Shown here: positions 1 through 5,544 of the stretch, in pieces | Layout of the letters: each line of letters opens with the position of its first letter | How positions within the stretch are numbered: position 1 is the stretch's first letter | Assembly: GCA_023457295.1 (NCBI GenBank) | Contig: JAEWLZ010000113.1 | Coordinates: 1-8,127 of the forward strand | Length of the DNA: 8,127 nucleotides | Origin: Cyanobacteria bacterium OH_PDB_112 | GTDB taxonomy: Bacteria > Cyanobacteriota > Vampirovibrionia > Gastranaerophilales > CAJFVJ01 | Direction of reading: 5' to 3' | Notes under the pieces: generated by a model | What the model saw: only the letters and a program-made list of their open reading frames with translations | What the model was told of the DNA's origin: nothing | The model's database searches: none | Made by a program: the position numbers and the translations under genes

Positions 1-338
1 GTATAACCTTGTTCCAATGCAATGCTACGAAGACCGTCTGTAATAATTCCTCTTGATACGACTACAAGAGGAACCCACAGAGGAATCCATCCTAAAGCCA
101 AAAAAGAAATCCAGTAAACATTTTCAACGATTCTGTCACCCAAAATATCCAATACTGCACCGAATTTTGAACATTCATTTAATAATCTTGCAAAAAATCC
201 GTCAAGCCCATCCATCCAAATTACCACTATAGTAAGGATAAATGCAGCTATATACATATTTTTGGATACATGAAACAACATTGCTACTGCCACAAACGCT
301 AAGATTGAGCGCAAAATCGTGATGGTGTTTGCTACCAT
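1..338 (-). CDS. pgsA: CDP-diacylglycerol--glycerol-3-phosphate 3-phosphatidyltransferase (PgsA-type), C-terminus beyond left edge
   Basis: This is a CDP-alcohol phosphatidyltransferase, an integral inner-membrane enzyme. PgsA joins CDP-diacylglycerol to glycerol-3-phosphate to give phosphatidylglycerophosphate, the precursor of phosphatidylglycerol. About 112 residues are present. The opening MVANTITILRSILAF matches the usual PgsA start. The family signature DG-x2-AR-x8-G-x3-D-x3-D is complete at about residues 46-67 (DGFFAR, then G, D and D at the right spacing); these Asp residues bind the metal and the CDP moiety. Hydrophobic stretches around residues 10-40 and 75-95 fit membrane helices. 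The ATG at 336-338 has a GGGAG Shine-Dalgarno 6 nt upstream that overlaps the stop of the preceding acyltransferase gene (10-nt gap), so it is the last visible gene of the lipid operon. Other CDP-alcohol transferases share the motif, so the exact acceptor is inferred from the N-terminal similarity. Confidence 0.88.
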   Translation of the reverse strand, partial: MVANTITILRSILAFVAVAMLFHVSKNMYIAAFILTIVVIWMDGLDGFFARLLNECSKFGAVLDILGDRIVENVYWISFLALGWIPLWVPLVVVSRGIITDGLRSIALEQGY

Positions 339-348
339 AATTTTCTCC

Positions 349-1044
349 CTATTTCTTTTTCAACTCATCCTCTGCCAAATTTTTCAATTCGAACATCTTC
401 TTTTCTATTATAACTCTGTAATTTTCCAAGTCATCATCTGTTGTATCTTTTGGTACAAAAACAGGTTCTCCGTATATGGCTATAGCCCTTGAAAACCAGT
501 ATGGGACTTCGTATTTATCCCATGAGTTAAATATGAATTTATGTTTCGTCGCACCCATAACAGGTATTATCGGAACTTTTGCCATTTTTGCAAGGCGAAT
601 AAGTCCTTCTTTAACTTCATAAATTGGACCTTTTGGACCGTCAACTGTGAAAGCCACATTGCTTCCTCGTTTTAGGGCTTTTATCATATCTCTTACAGCA
701 AGTACTCCCTGTCTGTTAGTTGACCCTCTTATTAATGAAAAATTCATTTGGCTACACACTTTTGCAATCATATCACCGTCATTGCTGGGGCTAATAAGAA
801 GCGTAAAAGCAGGTCTTTTTTCTCTTTCTTCTGCCAGATAAAGATATTGTTGGGCATGCCAAATTGCATAAATGGCAGGTTTATCGTATTTTGCCAAAAA
901 AATCTTTTTAAAACGCATAGATTTATCAAGCGGCAAAATATATGTTGAAAAAATTCCTGAAATCAAGTTTATTTTTATGATTTCGGATATTTTTTTGTCT
1001 ATACTAAAATGTCTTTTTTTATGAATTTTTTTTAGTTGTGTCAT
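349..1044 (-). CDS. Lysophospholipid acyltransferase family protein (DUF374, LpxJ-like lipid A secondary acyltransferase)
   Basis: A 231-residue DUF374 protein. The family core is visible as IYAIWH (58-63), SPSNDGD (85-91), IRGS (105-108) and VDGPKGP (134-140), followed by PIIPV and YGEP blocks. There is one N-terminal hydrophobic stretch (about 23-38), so it probably sits on the inner membrane. DUF374 includes LpxJ of Helicobacter/Campylobacter, which adds secondary acyl chains to lipid A and lacks the classical HX4D motif; no HX4D is visible here either. Placement between lpxB and pgsA supports a lipid A or phospholipid acylation role, but the substrate is inferred. I chose the ATG at 1042-1044 because AGGAG lies 7 nt upstream; an in-frame TTG at 1057-1059 has no such site. 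The start lies inside lpxB (26-nt overlap), suggesting coupled translation. Confidence 0.85.
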   Translation of the reverse strand: MTQLKKIHKKRHFSIDKKISEIIKINLISGIFSTYILPLDKSMRFKKIFLAKYDKPAIYAIWHAQQYLYLAEEREKRPAFTLLISPSNDGDMIAKVCSQMNFSLIRGSTNRQGVLAVRDMIKALKRGSNVAFTVDGPKGPIYEVKEGLIRLAKMAKVPIIPVMGATKHKFIFNSWDKYEVPYWFSRAIAIYGEPVFVPKDTTDDDLENYRVIIEKKMFELKNLAEDELKKK

Positions 1045-2170
1045 TTGTAATCTCCTCAAGAAGTGCTTTTGCCACTTCTAAAGAAGAGCATTTATCACTA
1101 AGCATTTCTTTCATTAATCTCAAATCATCAGCTATAACTTTTTTTCTTTCATTATTAAAAATTAAATCATAAGTTTCTTCTGCAATCAATTCCGGTTTTG
1201 ATTTGTATTGAATGAGTTCTTTTATTATTTCTTTGCCCACAATAATATTAGGAAGAGCGGCGAAATTAATATATCTTATACAAAGGTACACAAAATAATA
1301 AAGCCAAGGCGCTCGGTAGCTGATAAGTAATGGGGTCTCGTAAAGAGCACCTTCTAAAGCTACTGTTCCCGATGCTAAAATAAGACCGTCCGCACAGCTT
1401 AAAAGCTGGTGATTTTTATTTTTCAAAATTTTCAAATCAATATTTGTATTTTTGGAATATTTTTTAAGCATTTCATCTTTAATATTTGGAGCTTGCGCTA
1501 CACAAAACTGTATTTGATCTGTTTTTTCAGATAAAATTTCCGCCGCTGTTATGAAAGTTTTGTATAAATATTCAAGTTCCATTTTGCGACTTCCCGGAAA
1601 AATCCCAACGATTTTTTTATTAGGGTCGAGGTTATTTTCTTCTATAAATTTTTGTTTGTCGTAAGCAGGCGGAAGCTGTGTAATAAGAGGATGCCCGACA
1701 AATTCGTTCGGAATATTTTCGGTATCATAAATTTCTTTTTCAAAAGGAAGAGTCAAAAATGCTTTATCAACATATTTTTTGATTGCTTTTATGCGACCTT
1801 TTCTGGTAGCCCAGAGCTGTGGACAAATATAGTAAAAAACTTTGATGCCGCTGCCTTTTAAAGCTTGTGCAATTTTAAGGTTGAATCCGCTGTAATCAAT
1901 CAAAAGAACCGCATCGGGCTTGAAGTCTTTTTTGAGATAATTTACAAGATTTTTTCCAAGGTTCAAGTGGTCTATAACCATTTTTGGGGTAAGCCCCGTT
2001 CCGCCCATTTTTGAGTGGTCAGAAAAAAGTTTCACGCCTCGTTCTTTAAGACTTTCACCGCCTACTGCTTCAATTGTTATTTCAGCAGACAATTCTCTCA
2101 AACGGTCTACAACACAAGCCGCATGCATGTCACCTGAGTATTCGCCTGTTATGATAAAAAGTTTTTTCAT
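1019..2170 (-). CDS. lpxB: Lipid-A-disaccharide synthase
   Basis: LpxB condenses UDP-2,3-diacylglucosamine with lipid X (2,3-diacylglucosamine-1-phosphate) to form the beta-1,6 disaccharide of lipid A, on the cytoplasmic face of the inner membrane. At 383 residues it has the normal length of this GT19 glycosyltransferase. Visible blocks in order: GEYSGD (9-14), VGGESLKERG (36-45), LIDYSGFN (90-97), CPQLWA (116-121), VGHPL (158-162), FPGSRKMELE (191-200, nucleotide binding), ASGTVALE (266-273) and LPNIIVGKEIIKEL (306-319). All look intact. The start codon overlaps the lpxI stop as ATGA (2167-2170), and only a weak GGCGGT precedes it, so translation probably depends on ribosomes ending lpxI. 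That makes the nonsense codon in lpxI potentially polar on this gene. Its 3' end overlaps the next acyltransferase gene. Confidence 0.96.
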   Translation of the reverse strand: MKKLFIITGEYSGDMHAACVVDRLRELSAEITIEAVGGESLKERGVKLFSDHSKMGGTGLTPKMVIDHLNLGKNLVNYLKKDFKPDAVLLIDYSGFNLKIAQALKGSGIKVFYYICPQLWATRKGRIKAIKKYVDKAFLTLPFEKEIYDTENIPNEFVGHPLITQLPPAYDKQKFIEENNLDPNKKIVGIFPGSRKMELEYLYKTFITAAEILSEKTDQIQFCVAQAPNIKDEMLKKYSKNTNIDLKILKNKNHQLLSCADGLILASGTVALEGALYETPLLISYRAPWLYYFVYLCIRYINFAALPNIIVGKEIIKELIQYKSKPELIAEETYDLIFNNERKKVIADDLRLMKEMLSDKCSSLEVAKALLEEITNDTTKKNS

Positions 2171-2985
2171 ACCGCCATTATAACTATTTTATTTTTATCG
2201 GCAAATTCAATCATTTTTTCTTGTTGCACAATGATTGTTTCATTTGCTTCAACCGCAAGTACGGAAGCTTTTACGCTTTTCATTTTTTTAAGAGTGTTAA
2301 GTCCTACGGTTGGAAGATCAAATCTTTTGTCTTGATTTGGCTTGCTTACTTTTACGACTACTGCGCCACGTTTTGCAAGTTTGCCGCCTCGTTCGATGGC
2401 ACAATCCGTTCCTTCTATTGCTTCTACTGCCATAATCATTTTATTTTTTATGACAACAGATTGACCGATATCGATATCTCCGATTTGTTTTGCTATTTCA
2501 TAACCGTACTCTACATCAGTAATTTGTTCGGGAGTTGGTTGGGTTTTTGTTAAAACTCCTTTTGGAATCATGTGATTTTGAATGAAAAGAGTTTGGTCAA
2601 GGACTTCGACGCCAATATTAGCAAGTTCATTCACCGCAAGCATCATAACCGCATCATCGTTAAGTCTTACAGCTTCTTTTATTAGCCTAAGGGCTTCGTG
2701 GTCAAATTTTATAAGATTTTTAAGTAAAAGACCTTTATGTACTTTACCTAAAAAAGTAAGCTGTTTTACGCCTTCTTCTTTTAGAGCTGCTTTAATTTTT
2801 ATAATTTCTCCCGGGCTGAAGGCATATACTTTTTTGCAAAGTTATTTTAGATCATTTCTGTTTTTTTCTGATAAAGAAATAGCTACTACTTCAAAACCGC
2901 TATTTTTTGCATTTTGGGCAAATTTTACGGGTAATTCGCCATCTCCGGCAATTAATCCTTGTATTTTTTCAAGTGTTATACTCAA
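2167..2985 (-). pseudogene. lpxI: UDP-2,3-diacylglucosamine pyrophosphatase LpxI, interrupted by an in-frame TAA at codon 48
   Basis: LpxI (formerly DUF1009) hydrolyses UDP-2,3-diacylglucosamine to lipid X and UMP, replacing LpxH in many diderms; lipid X is then used by LpxB. Reading from the TTG at 2983-2985 (GGGAG 7 nt upstream) gives 272 codons, the family length. LpxI sequence appears on both sides of the stop in one frame: GLIAGDGELP (10-19) before it; GKVHKGLL (80-87), the DQT block (130-132), the DIGQSVV block (172-178), EGTD (191-194) and KPNQDKRFDLPTVG near 213 after it. The stop TAA lies at 2842-2844; CAA or GAA there would restore a normal protein by one base. The first ATG after the stop (2644-2646, codon 114) has no good ribosome site and would lack the whole N-terminal domain, so a working fragment is unlikely. 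A sequencing error, a true recent nonsense mutation or readthrough all remain possible. Confidence 0.85.
2842..2844 (-). other. In-frame TAA stop inside lpxI
   Basis: The complement reads AAA TAA CTT TGC in the lpxI frame, giving NDLK-stop-LCKKVYAF. Both flanks stay in the same frame, so this is a substitution and not an indel. It does not sit in a long homopolymer, although an A6 run follows 7 nt later. Confidence 0.9.
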
Positions 2986-3041
2986 AAGTTTTCTCCCATT
3001 TCATTTTTTTCTAATTATATTACAAAAAAAACTTGAAACAG

Positions 3042-3057
3042 AAATTATTAATAATTT
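3042..3057. repeat. 16-nt perfect palindrome, A/T only
   Basis: AAATTATTAATAATTT reads the same on both strands. It lies in the presumed lpxI leader. Being pure A/T in AT-rich DNA it may be chance; a protein binding site is possible. Confidence 0.4.
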
Positions 3058-3130
3058 TGAAGTTATTTCATTTTCTACTATTTACATCTTTCCTTTATAT
3101 TATACAATTGACTTATTCCTCTCAGATTGG

Positions 3131-3144
3131 CACTTTTAAAAGTG
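3131..3144. repeat. 14-nt perfect palindrome CACTTTTAAAAGTG before rpsT
   Basis: A perfect two-fold symmetric site centred about 36 nt before the rpsT start codon and just upstream of its Shine-Dalgarno. It could be an operator. As RNA it could fold only as a short hairpin with a tight AU turn. It has mixed base content, so it is less likely to be chance than the A/T-only palindrome nearby. Confidence 0.45.
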
Positions 3145-3173
3145 TAAAAATATATTAAAAGGAGAACAATAAA

Positions 3174-3431
3174 TTGGCTAATATTAAATCAGCACAAAAA
3201 AGAATTTTGGTTGCAGAACGTAATCATGAACGCAATGTAGCGGCAAAGTCAGCAATCAAAACAGCTGTAAAAAAAGTTTTAACATCAGTTAAAGACGGTT
3301 TGCTTGAAGAAGCTAAAGAAAATTTGAAACAAGTTTACCGTTTGTATGATAAAGCTGTCGGCAAAGGCATTTTGCACAGAAATACAGCAGCAAGAAAAAA
3401 ATCGCGTTTAGCTAAAAAAGTAAGCGCTTAA
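3174..3431 (+). CDS. rpsT: 30S ribosomal protein S20
   Basis: S20 is a primary 16S rRNA binding protein of the small ribosomal subunit. The 85-residue product has the usual length and shows the family pattern: MANIKSAQKRI at the N-terminus, a long basic helix rich in Ala and Lys, YRLYDKAVGKGILHRNTAARKKSRL near residues 55-79, and a short lysine-rich tail. It starts with TTG, with AAGGAG 9 nt upstream; this start gives the canonical M/A-N-I-K-S opening, and S20 genes often use weak start codons. It stands alone, divergent from the lipid A operon. No strong terminator follows: only an AT-rich imperfect stem-loop just after the stop codon (about 3430-3455), without a clear T-run. Confidence 0.97.
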   Translation: MANIKSAQKRILVAERNHERNVAAKSAIKTAVKKVLTSVKDGLLEEAKENLKQVYRLYDKAVGKGILHRNTAARKKSRLAKKVSA

Positions 3432-3464
3432 TTATATTAAAGACAATTTAATAATTTAAACTCG

Positions 3465-3518
3465 ACAGATATAGTAAAAAAGCTTGAAATTTAATTCAAG
3501 GTATGATATTATATCTGT
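3465..3518. repeat. Nested inverted repeat spanning the promoter of the next gene
   Basis: Outer arms 3465-3476 and 3507-3518 match over 12 nt with one difference (a G-U pair in RNA). After a symmetric 6x6 internal loop, inner arms CTTGAA (3483-3488) and TTCAAG (3495-3500) pair around a 6-nt loop. The right outer arm covers the predicted -10 box. Only TTT follows, so it is a poor intrinsic terminator for rpsT; an operator or a leader structure is possible. Confidence 0.5.
3484..3512 (+). promoter_or_regulatory. Probable sigma70 promoter with extended -10
   Basis: TTGAAA (3484-3489), a 17-nt spacer, then TATTAT (3507-3512) preceded by TGA, which gives the extended -10 form TGnTATTAT. Each hexamer is one base off consensus. 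Transcription would start near 3519, about 78 nt before the ATG at 3597. This is the best promoter match in the window. Confidence 0.55.
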
Positions 3519-3596
3519 TTAGAGTGTGTAAACAAAAATATTCTTAATTCAGCAGGGTATTTTTTAAAAATTTTTTCACAACAAGGTAAAAATAAA

Positions 3597-4421
3597 ATGA
3601 GAGTTCAAAATGTGAACTTAGGCTTCTGTGCGGAGCCTAAAAAAAATGAGAGTGTAAAAAACTCGAACATATTTTTGTGTGCCTTGGGCGGATCTTTAAT
3701 CGGCGCAGCGGGCGGAGCCGTTGCGAGAAATTATATGCCTTTTGCTGATGAATTTACAAGCAAATCAGCCGAAACAAAAAGAGAAATAGAAGAATCTTTA
3801 AATAATTATATTGATGATTATGGTTCTCTTGAAATTGATGAAGCAAGAGCTTTAAAAACGGTTCTTAAACAGCCTGATGTTGCTGTTCATCAAAATAGCG
3901 GATTAAAAATAGATGATATTTTAGAAGATGATTCTATAAAAGTTGTTGAAAAAGAAGATAATGAAGAGCTTCAAAGTACTTTTAAAGCACTTCATTCAAA
4001 AATATCAGAAGAAATAAAAGACGCGGAAGATAAAAAAAATTTGCCTGAAAAGCTGAAATCGATTAATGAAATGACCTCAGATGTTCATTCCAAAGCAAAA
4101 CAAGCTGTCTTTGTTAAAGAAAATCTCAGAAAATATAAAAATCAAATAAAAGGCCTTTTAAGCGGTGGAGATAAAACAATATCTTCTGTAACCGATAAAA
4201 TTGAGAAATCAACAGAAGGTTCTGATGAAATGAGAAAAGAACTGGGAGGAGCCTTTAATAATATGATTAAGACTGCCAAACACTCCCAAAGACCGATAGA
4301 GGTATGGACGATAATACCGGCAATTGCATTTGGTTTGTTGGGAATGGCTTTTGCGGTTAACCGGCAATTAAAGAAAGATATTTTTGATAAAACCAAAAAA
4401 GAACCTTTCAAATCAAAATGA
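3597..4421 (+). CDS. Hypothetical two-membrane-segment protein with acidic helical middle
   Basis: I do not recognise this 274-residue protein. After a short polar N-terminus there is a Gly/Ala-rich hydrophobic segment at about 24-43 (GGSLIGAAGGAVA, like a glycine-zipper helix). Roughly 190 charged residues follow, rich in Glu, Lys, Asp and Ser, that look mostly helical with possible coiled coil (about 55-90 and 115-220). A second hydrophobic segment lies at 236-254, then a basic tail. Lys lies before the first segment and Arg/Lys after the second, so both ends are probably cytoplasmic with the middle outside the inner membrane. No catalytic motif is apparent. AAGG lies 10 nt before the ATG, and it has its own promoter and a terminator whose 5' arm is its last codons, so it is probably a single-gene unit. 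It may be a lineage-specific envelope protein. Confidence 0.8.
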   Translation: MRVQNVNLGFCAEPKKNESVKNSNIFLCALGGSLIGAAGGAVARNYMPFADEFTSKSAETKREIEESLNNYIDDYGSLEIDEARALKTVLKQPDVAVHQNSGLKIDDILEDDSIKVVEKEDNEELQSTFKALHSKISEEIKDAEDKKNLPEKLKSINEMTSDVHSKAKQAVFVKENLRKYKNQIKGLLSGGDKTISSVTDKIEKSTEGSDEMRKELGGAFNNMIKTAKHSQRPIEVWTIIPAIAFGLLGMAFAVNRQLKKDIFDKTKKEPFKSK

Positions 4422-4438
4422 CGAAAGGTTCTTTTTTT
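4401..4438. terminator. Bidirectional intrinsic terminator between convergent genes
   Basis: GAACCTTTC (4401-4409) pairs with GAAAGGTTC (4423-4431) around a 13-nt loop, followed by T7 on the plus strand. The A6 run before the left arm gives T6 on the minus strand, so it serves both the gene ending at 4421 and the minus-strand gene ending at 4458. The left arm and the stop codon belong to the plus-strand gene. A second small hairpin, TTAACC/GGTTAA (4452-4468), sits at the minus-strand gene's stop and is followed by an A/T run. Confidence 0.88.
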
Positions 4439-4457
4439 ATAGAGCTTTTTTTTAACC

Positions 4458-4769
4458 TTAAGGGTTAATTTCATTTAATATATAATTTGCCATCCAAGCT
4501 TTGTCTTGATTCTGTTGAGCAAAAGATTTTAAAGGAGTTACTGCGGATTTACCGTTTCTGATAAGGCTCATTGCAACTACACCTCTTTTTGCTCCTGTTG
4601 CGGTCAAAAGATTTCTGATAAGGTCGGGAATTACTTTATCACCGATACTTACAATTTTATTTTCGATAGAATTTTTTAATGCGGCATCAGCGTTTTCTAC
4701 TTTGTTCAATAAATAATCAATTGTACTTGCCGTATTTGGTATAGTCACCGTATTAATTGTTGCTTGCAT
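4458..4769 (-). CDS. Small HEAT-like helical repeat protein
   Basis: A 103-residue protein with no signal peptide or membrane segment. Residues about 33-101 look like two to three short antiparallel helices of HEAT/PBS-lyase type: KIVSIGDKVIPDLIRNLL, then GAKRGVVAMSLIRNGKSAVTPL, then a helix with KAWMANYILNEI. The IG-x3-I-P-x-L and A-x-x-L-I-x-x-G patterns are typical of such repeats, which usually mediate protein-protein contacts. The first 15 residues are Thr/Asn-rich and probably disordered. The ATG has GAGG 5 nt upstream, and a TATAAT lies about 40 nt before the start. It is transcribed alone, convergent with the membrane protein to its left, with which it shares a terminator. The HEAT call is from pattern only; partner and role are unknown. 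Confidence 0.72.
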   Translation of the reverse strand: MQATINTVTIPNTASTIDYLLNKVENADAALKNSIENKIVSIGDKVIPDLIRNLLTATGAKRGVVAMSLIRNGKSAVTPLKSFAQQNQDKAWMANYILNEINP

Positions 4770-5083
4770 TTCTACCTCTTTAATTTTTAACTTCTTTTTC
4801 GACTTTTTTATTATACAAGCAAAATTTGCAAAACTTCGATTTCCTTACATAATCTTTATATGGATATTAAGATTGATTTCTAATACGAAAAGGTTACGCT
4901 TGCAAATAACTGTAAGAGTAGTCTTTTGGGGTAATATTTTAAAATAAAATTTTATACTTTAGCAGATTAAAAAAACATATTTCGTAGCCTAAACTTATTA
5001 ATATGAAGAATTTTAATCTCAGGCGAATCATCGTCTTTCTGGGTAAAAGTTGGATTAAAAATACAGTTAAAGGAGAAATCCCC
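4770..5083. other. 314-nt AT-rich intergenic region between divergent small genes
   Basis: No gene or RNA that I can support. On the minus strand TATAAT (4810-4815) is a candidate -10 for the HEAT-like gene, preceded by TTG; the -35 at normal spacing is poor. On the plus strand TATACT (4953-4958) and several A/T palindromes lie near 4932-4956, without a convincing -35. The reading frame of the next gene is open upstream to an ATG at 5003, but that ATG has no ribosome site, so the stretch is more likely leader. Confidence 0.4.
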
Positions 5084-5395
5084 ATGCTTATAAAAAAATG
5101 GCAAGGCAACTATGGCAGCGTAATCAGCCAAGTTGAATTTAAAAATATAAACAAAGATATTTTGCCTTGGCTTGAAAATATTGCTATCGAAAATGGATGC
5201 CGTATTGAAAAAAAAGAATGGAAAAGTAAATACAATTCTTACGTTGTATATGACTATGAACCTTTTTGCTCAGATGGGTTTGAAATTAATTTATTACTTT
5301 CATGCCTTGATTCAAACAGGTTAGATTTTATCAATTACTTATATGAAAATAAAATGAAAGATATCGAACATCTTCAACGATGCTACAATTATTAG
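5084..5395 (+). CDS. Hypothetical 103-residue protein
   Basis: I do not recognise it. Start chosen at the ATG at 5084 (MLIKKWQG) because AAAGGAG lies 8 nt upstream; the in-frame ATG at 5003 would add 27 residues but has no Shine-Dalgarno. The product is soluble, with no signal or membrane segment, and rich in Tyr, Asn, Lys and Trp. It reads like a small alpha/beta domain: a strand-like VISQVEF (about 14-20), a helix DILPWLENIAIENGC (about 25-39), a KKEWKSKYNSYVVYDYEPF strand pair (about 44-62), then helical INLLLSCLDSNRLDFINYLYENKMKDIEHLQ to the end. Three Cys are scattered with no metal-site spacing. It is followed by a good terminator, so it seems to be a single-gene unit. The clear ribosome site and terminator argue that it is a real gene. 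Confidence 0.7.
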   Translation: MLIKKWQGNYGSVISQVEFKNINKDILPWLENIAIENGCRIEKKEWKSKYNSYVVYDYEPFCSDGFEINLLLSCLDSNRLDFINYLYENKMKDIEHLQRCYNY

Positions 5396-5400
5396 TTTCT

Positions 5401-5417
5401 ACTCTCTTAATGAGAGT
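5401..5417 (+). repeat. Small hairpin after the orphan gene
   Basis: ACTCTC and GAGAGT pair around a 5-nt loop (TTAAT), just after the stop codon at 5393-5395. No T-run follows, so it probably supports the stronger terminator downstream rather than acting alone. Confidence 0.5.
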
Positions 5418-5429
5418 TGCAGGCTGAAG

Positions 5430-5460
5430 AATCTCAGACAGCTTTTGTTTGAGATTTTTT
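5430..5460 (+). terminator. Intrinsic terminator of the orphan gene
   Basis: AATCTCAGAC (5430-5439) pairs with GTTTGAGATT (5447-5456), ten pairs with one G-U, around a 7-nt loop. The T-run 5455-5460 follows, and more T follows GG. It separates the orphan gene from mtnP. Confidence 0.82.
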
Positions 5461-5478
5461 GGTTTTTTGTTTAAATAT

Positions 5479-5507
5479 TGGACATTATCCCTTGTCTACT
5501 TTATGCT
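5479..5507 (+). promoter_or_regulatory. Probable mtnP-yggT promoter
   Basis: TGGACA (5479-5484), a 17-nt spacer, then TATGCT (5502-5507). The start would fall near 5514, giving a leader of about 30 nt with GAGG 8 nt before the ATG. The leader is too short for a SAM or similar riboswitch. Confidence 0.45.
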
Positions 5508-5544
5508 AGAAGTATGAAGTATTTACGGTTTAGAGGACTTTGAT

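Larger units (their letters stand above)
2986..3173. promoter_or_regulatory. Divergent lpxI / rpsT intergenic region
   Basis: The 188 nt between two divergently read genes must hold both promoters. On the minus strand a perfect TATAAT (3099-3104) could be the -10 of lpxI, about 110 nt before its start, but no good -35 sits upstream. On the plus strand TATTAT/TATATT (3096-3103) and TTGACT (3108-3113) are present, but I cannot pair them at the usual 16-18 spacing. Two perfect palindromes are embedded: 16 nt at 3042-3057 and 14 nt at 3131-3144. The rpsT Shine-Dalgarno AAGGAG lies 9 nt before its TTG start. Confidence 0.45.

Noticed and set aside
647..948. Short plus-strand frames inside the DUF374 gene
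   Set aside because: They lie fully opposite a well-supported gene and show no ribosome site or recognisable protein.
1045..1059. TTG at 1057-1059 as the start of the DUF374 gene
   Set aside because: The ATG at 1042-1044 has AGGAG at ideal spacing; the TTG would place the ribosome site inside the coding part.
2842..2844. Alternative genetic code or programmed recoding at the lpxI TAA
   Set aside because: TAA is used as a normal stop by lpxB, rpsT, mtnP and others here, no other gene has an internal TAA, and the frame does not shift. I see no recoding hairpin or slippery site.
2582..3139. A 185-codon open frame on the plus strand opposite lpxI
   Set aside because: It mirrors LpxI coding sequence on the other strand, its product is low-complexity Phe/Ser/Leu-rich, and it has no good ribosome site. 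It is a shadow frame.
4142..4474. Minus-strand 110-codon frame under the two-membrane-segment protein
   Set aside because: It runs through the bidirectional terminator and opposite a gene with good start signals; it is a shadow.
5003..5083. Longer start for the orphan gene (27 more residues)
   Set aside because: No Shine-Dalgarno before the ATG at 5003, while AAAGGAG lies 8 nt before the ATG at 5084.
5461..5544. SAM-type riboswitch or other leader RNA for mtnP
   Set aside because: The predicted leader is only about 30 nt and shows no riboswitch fold.
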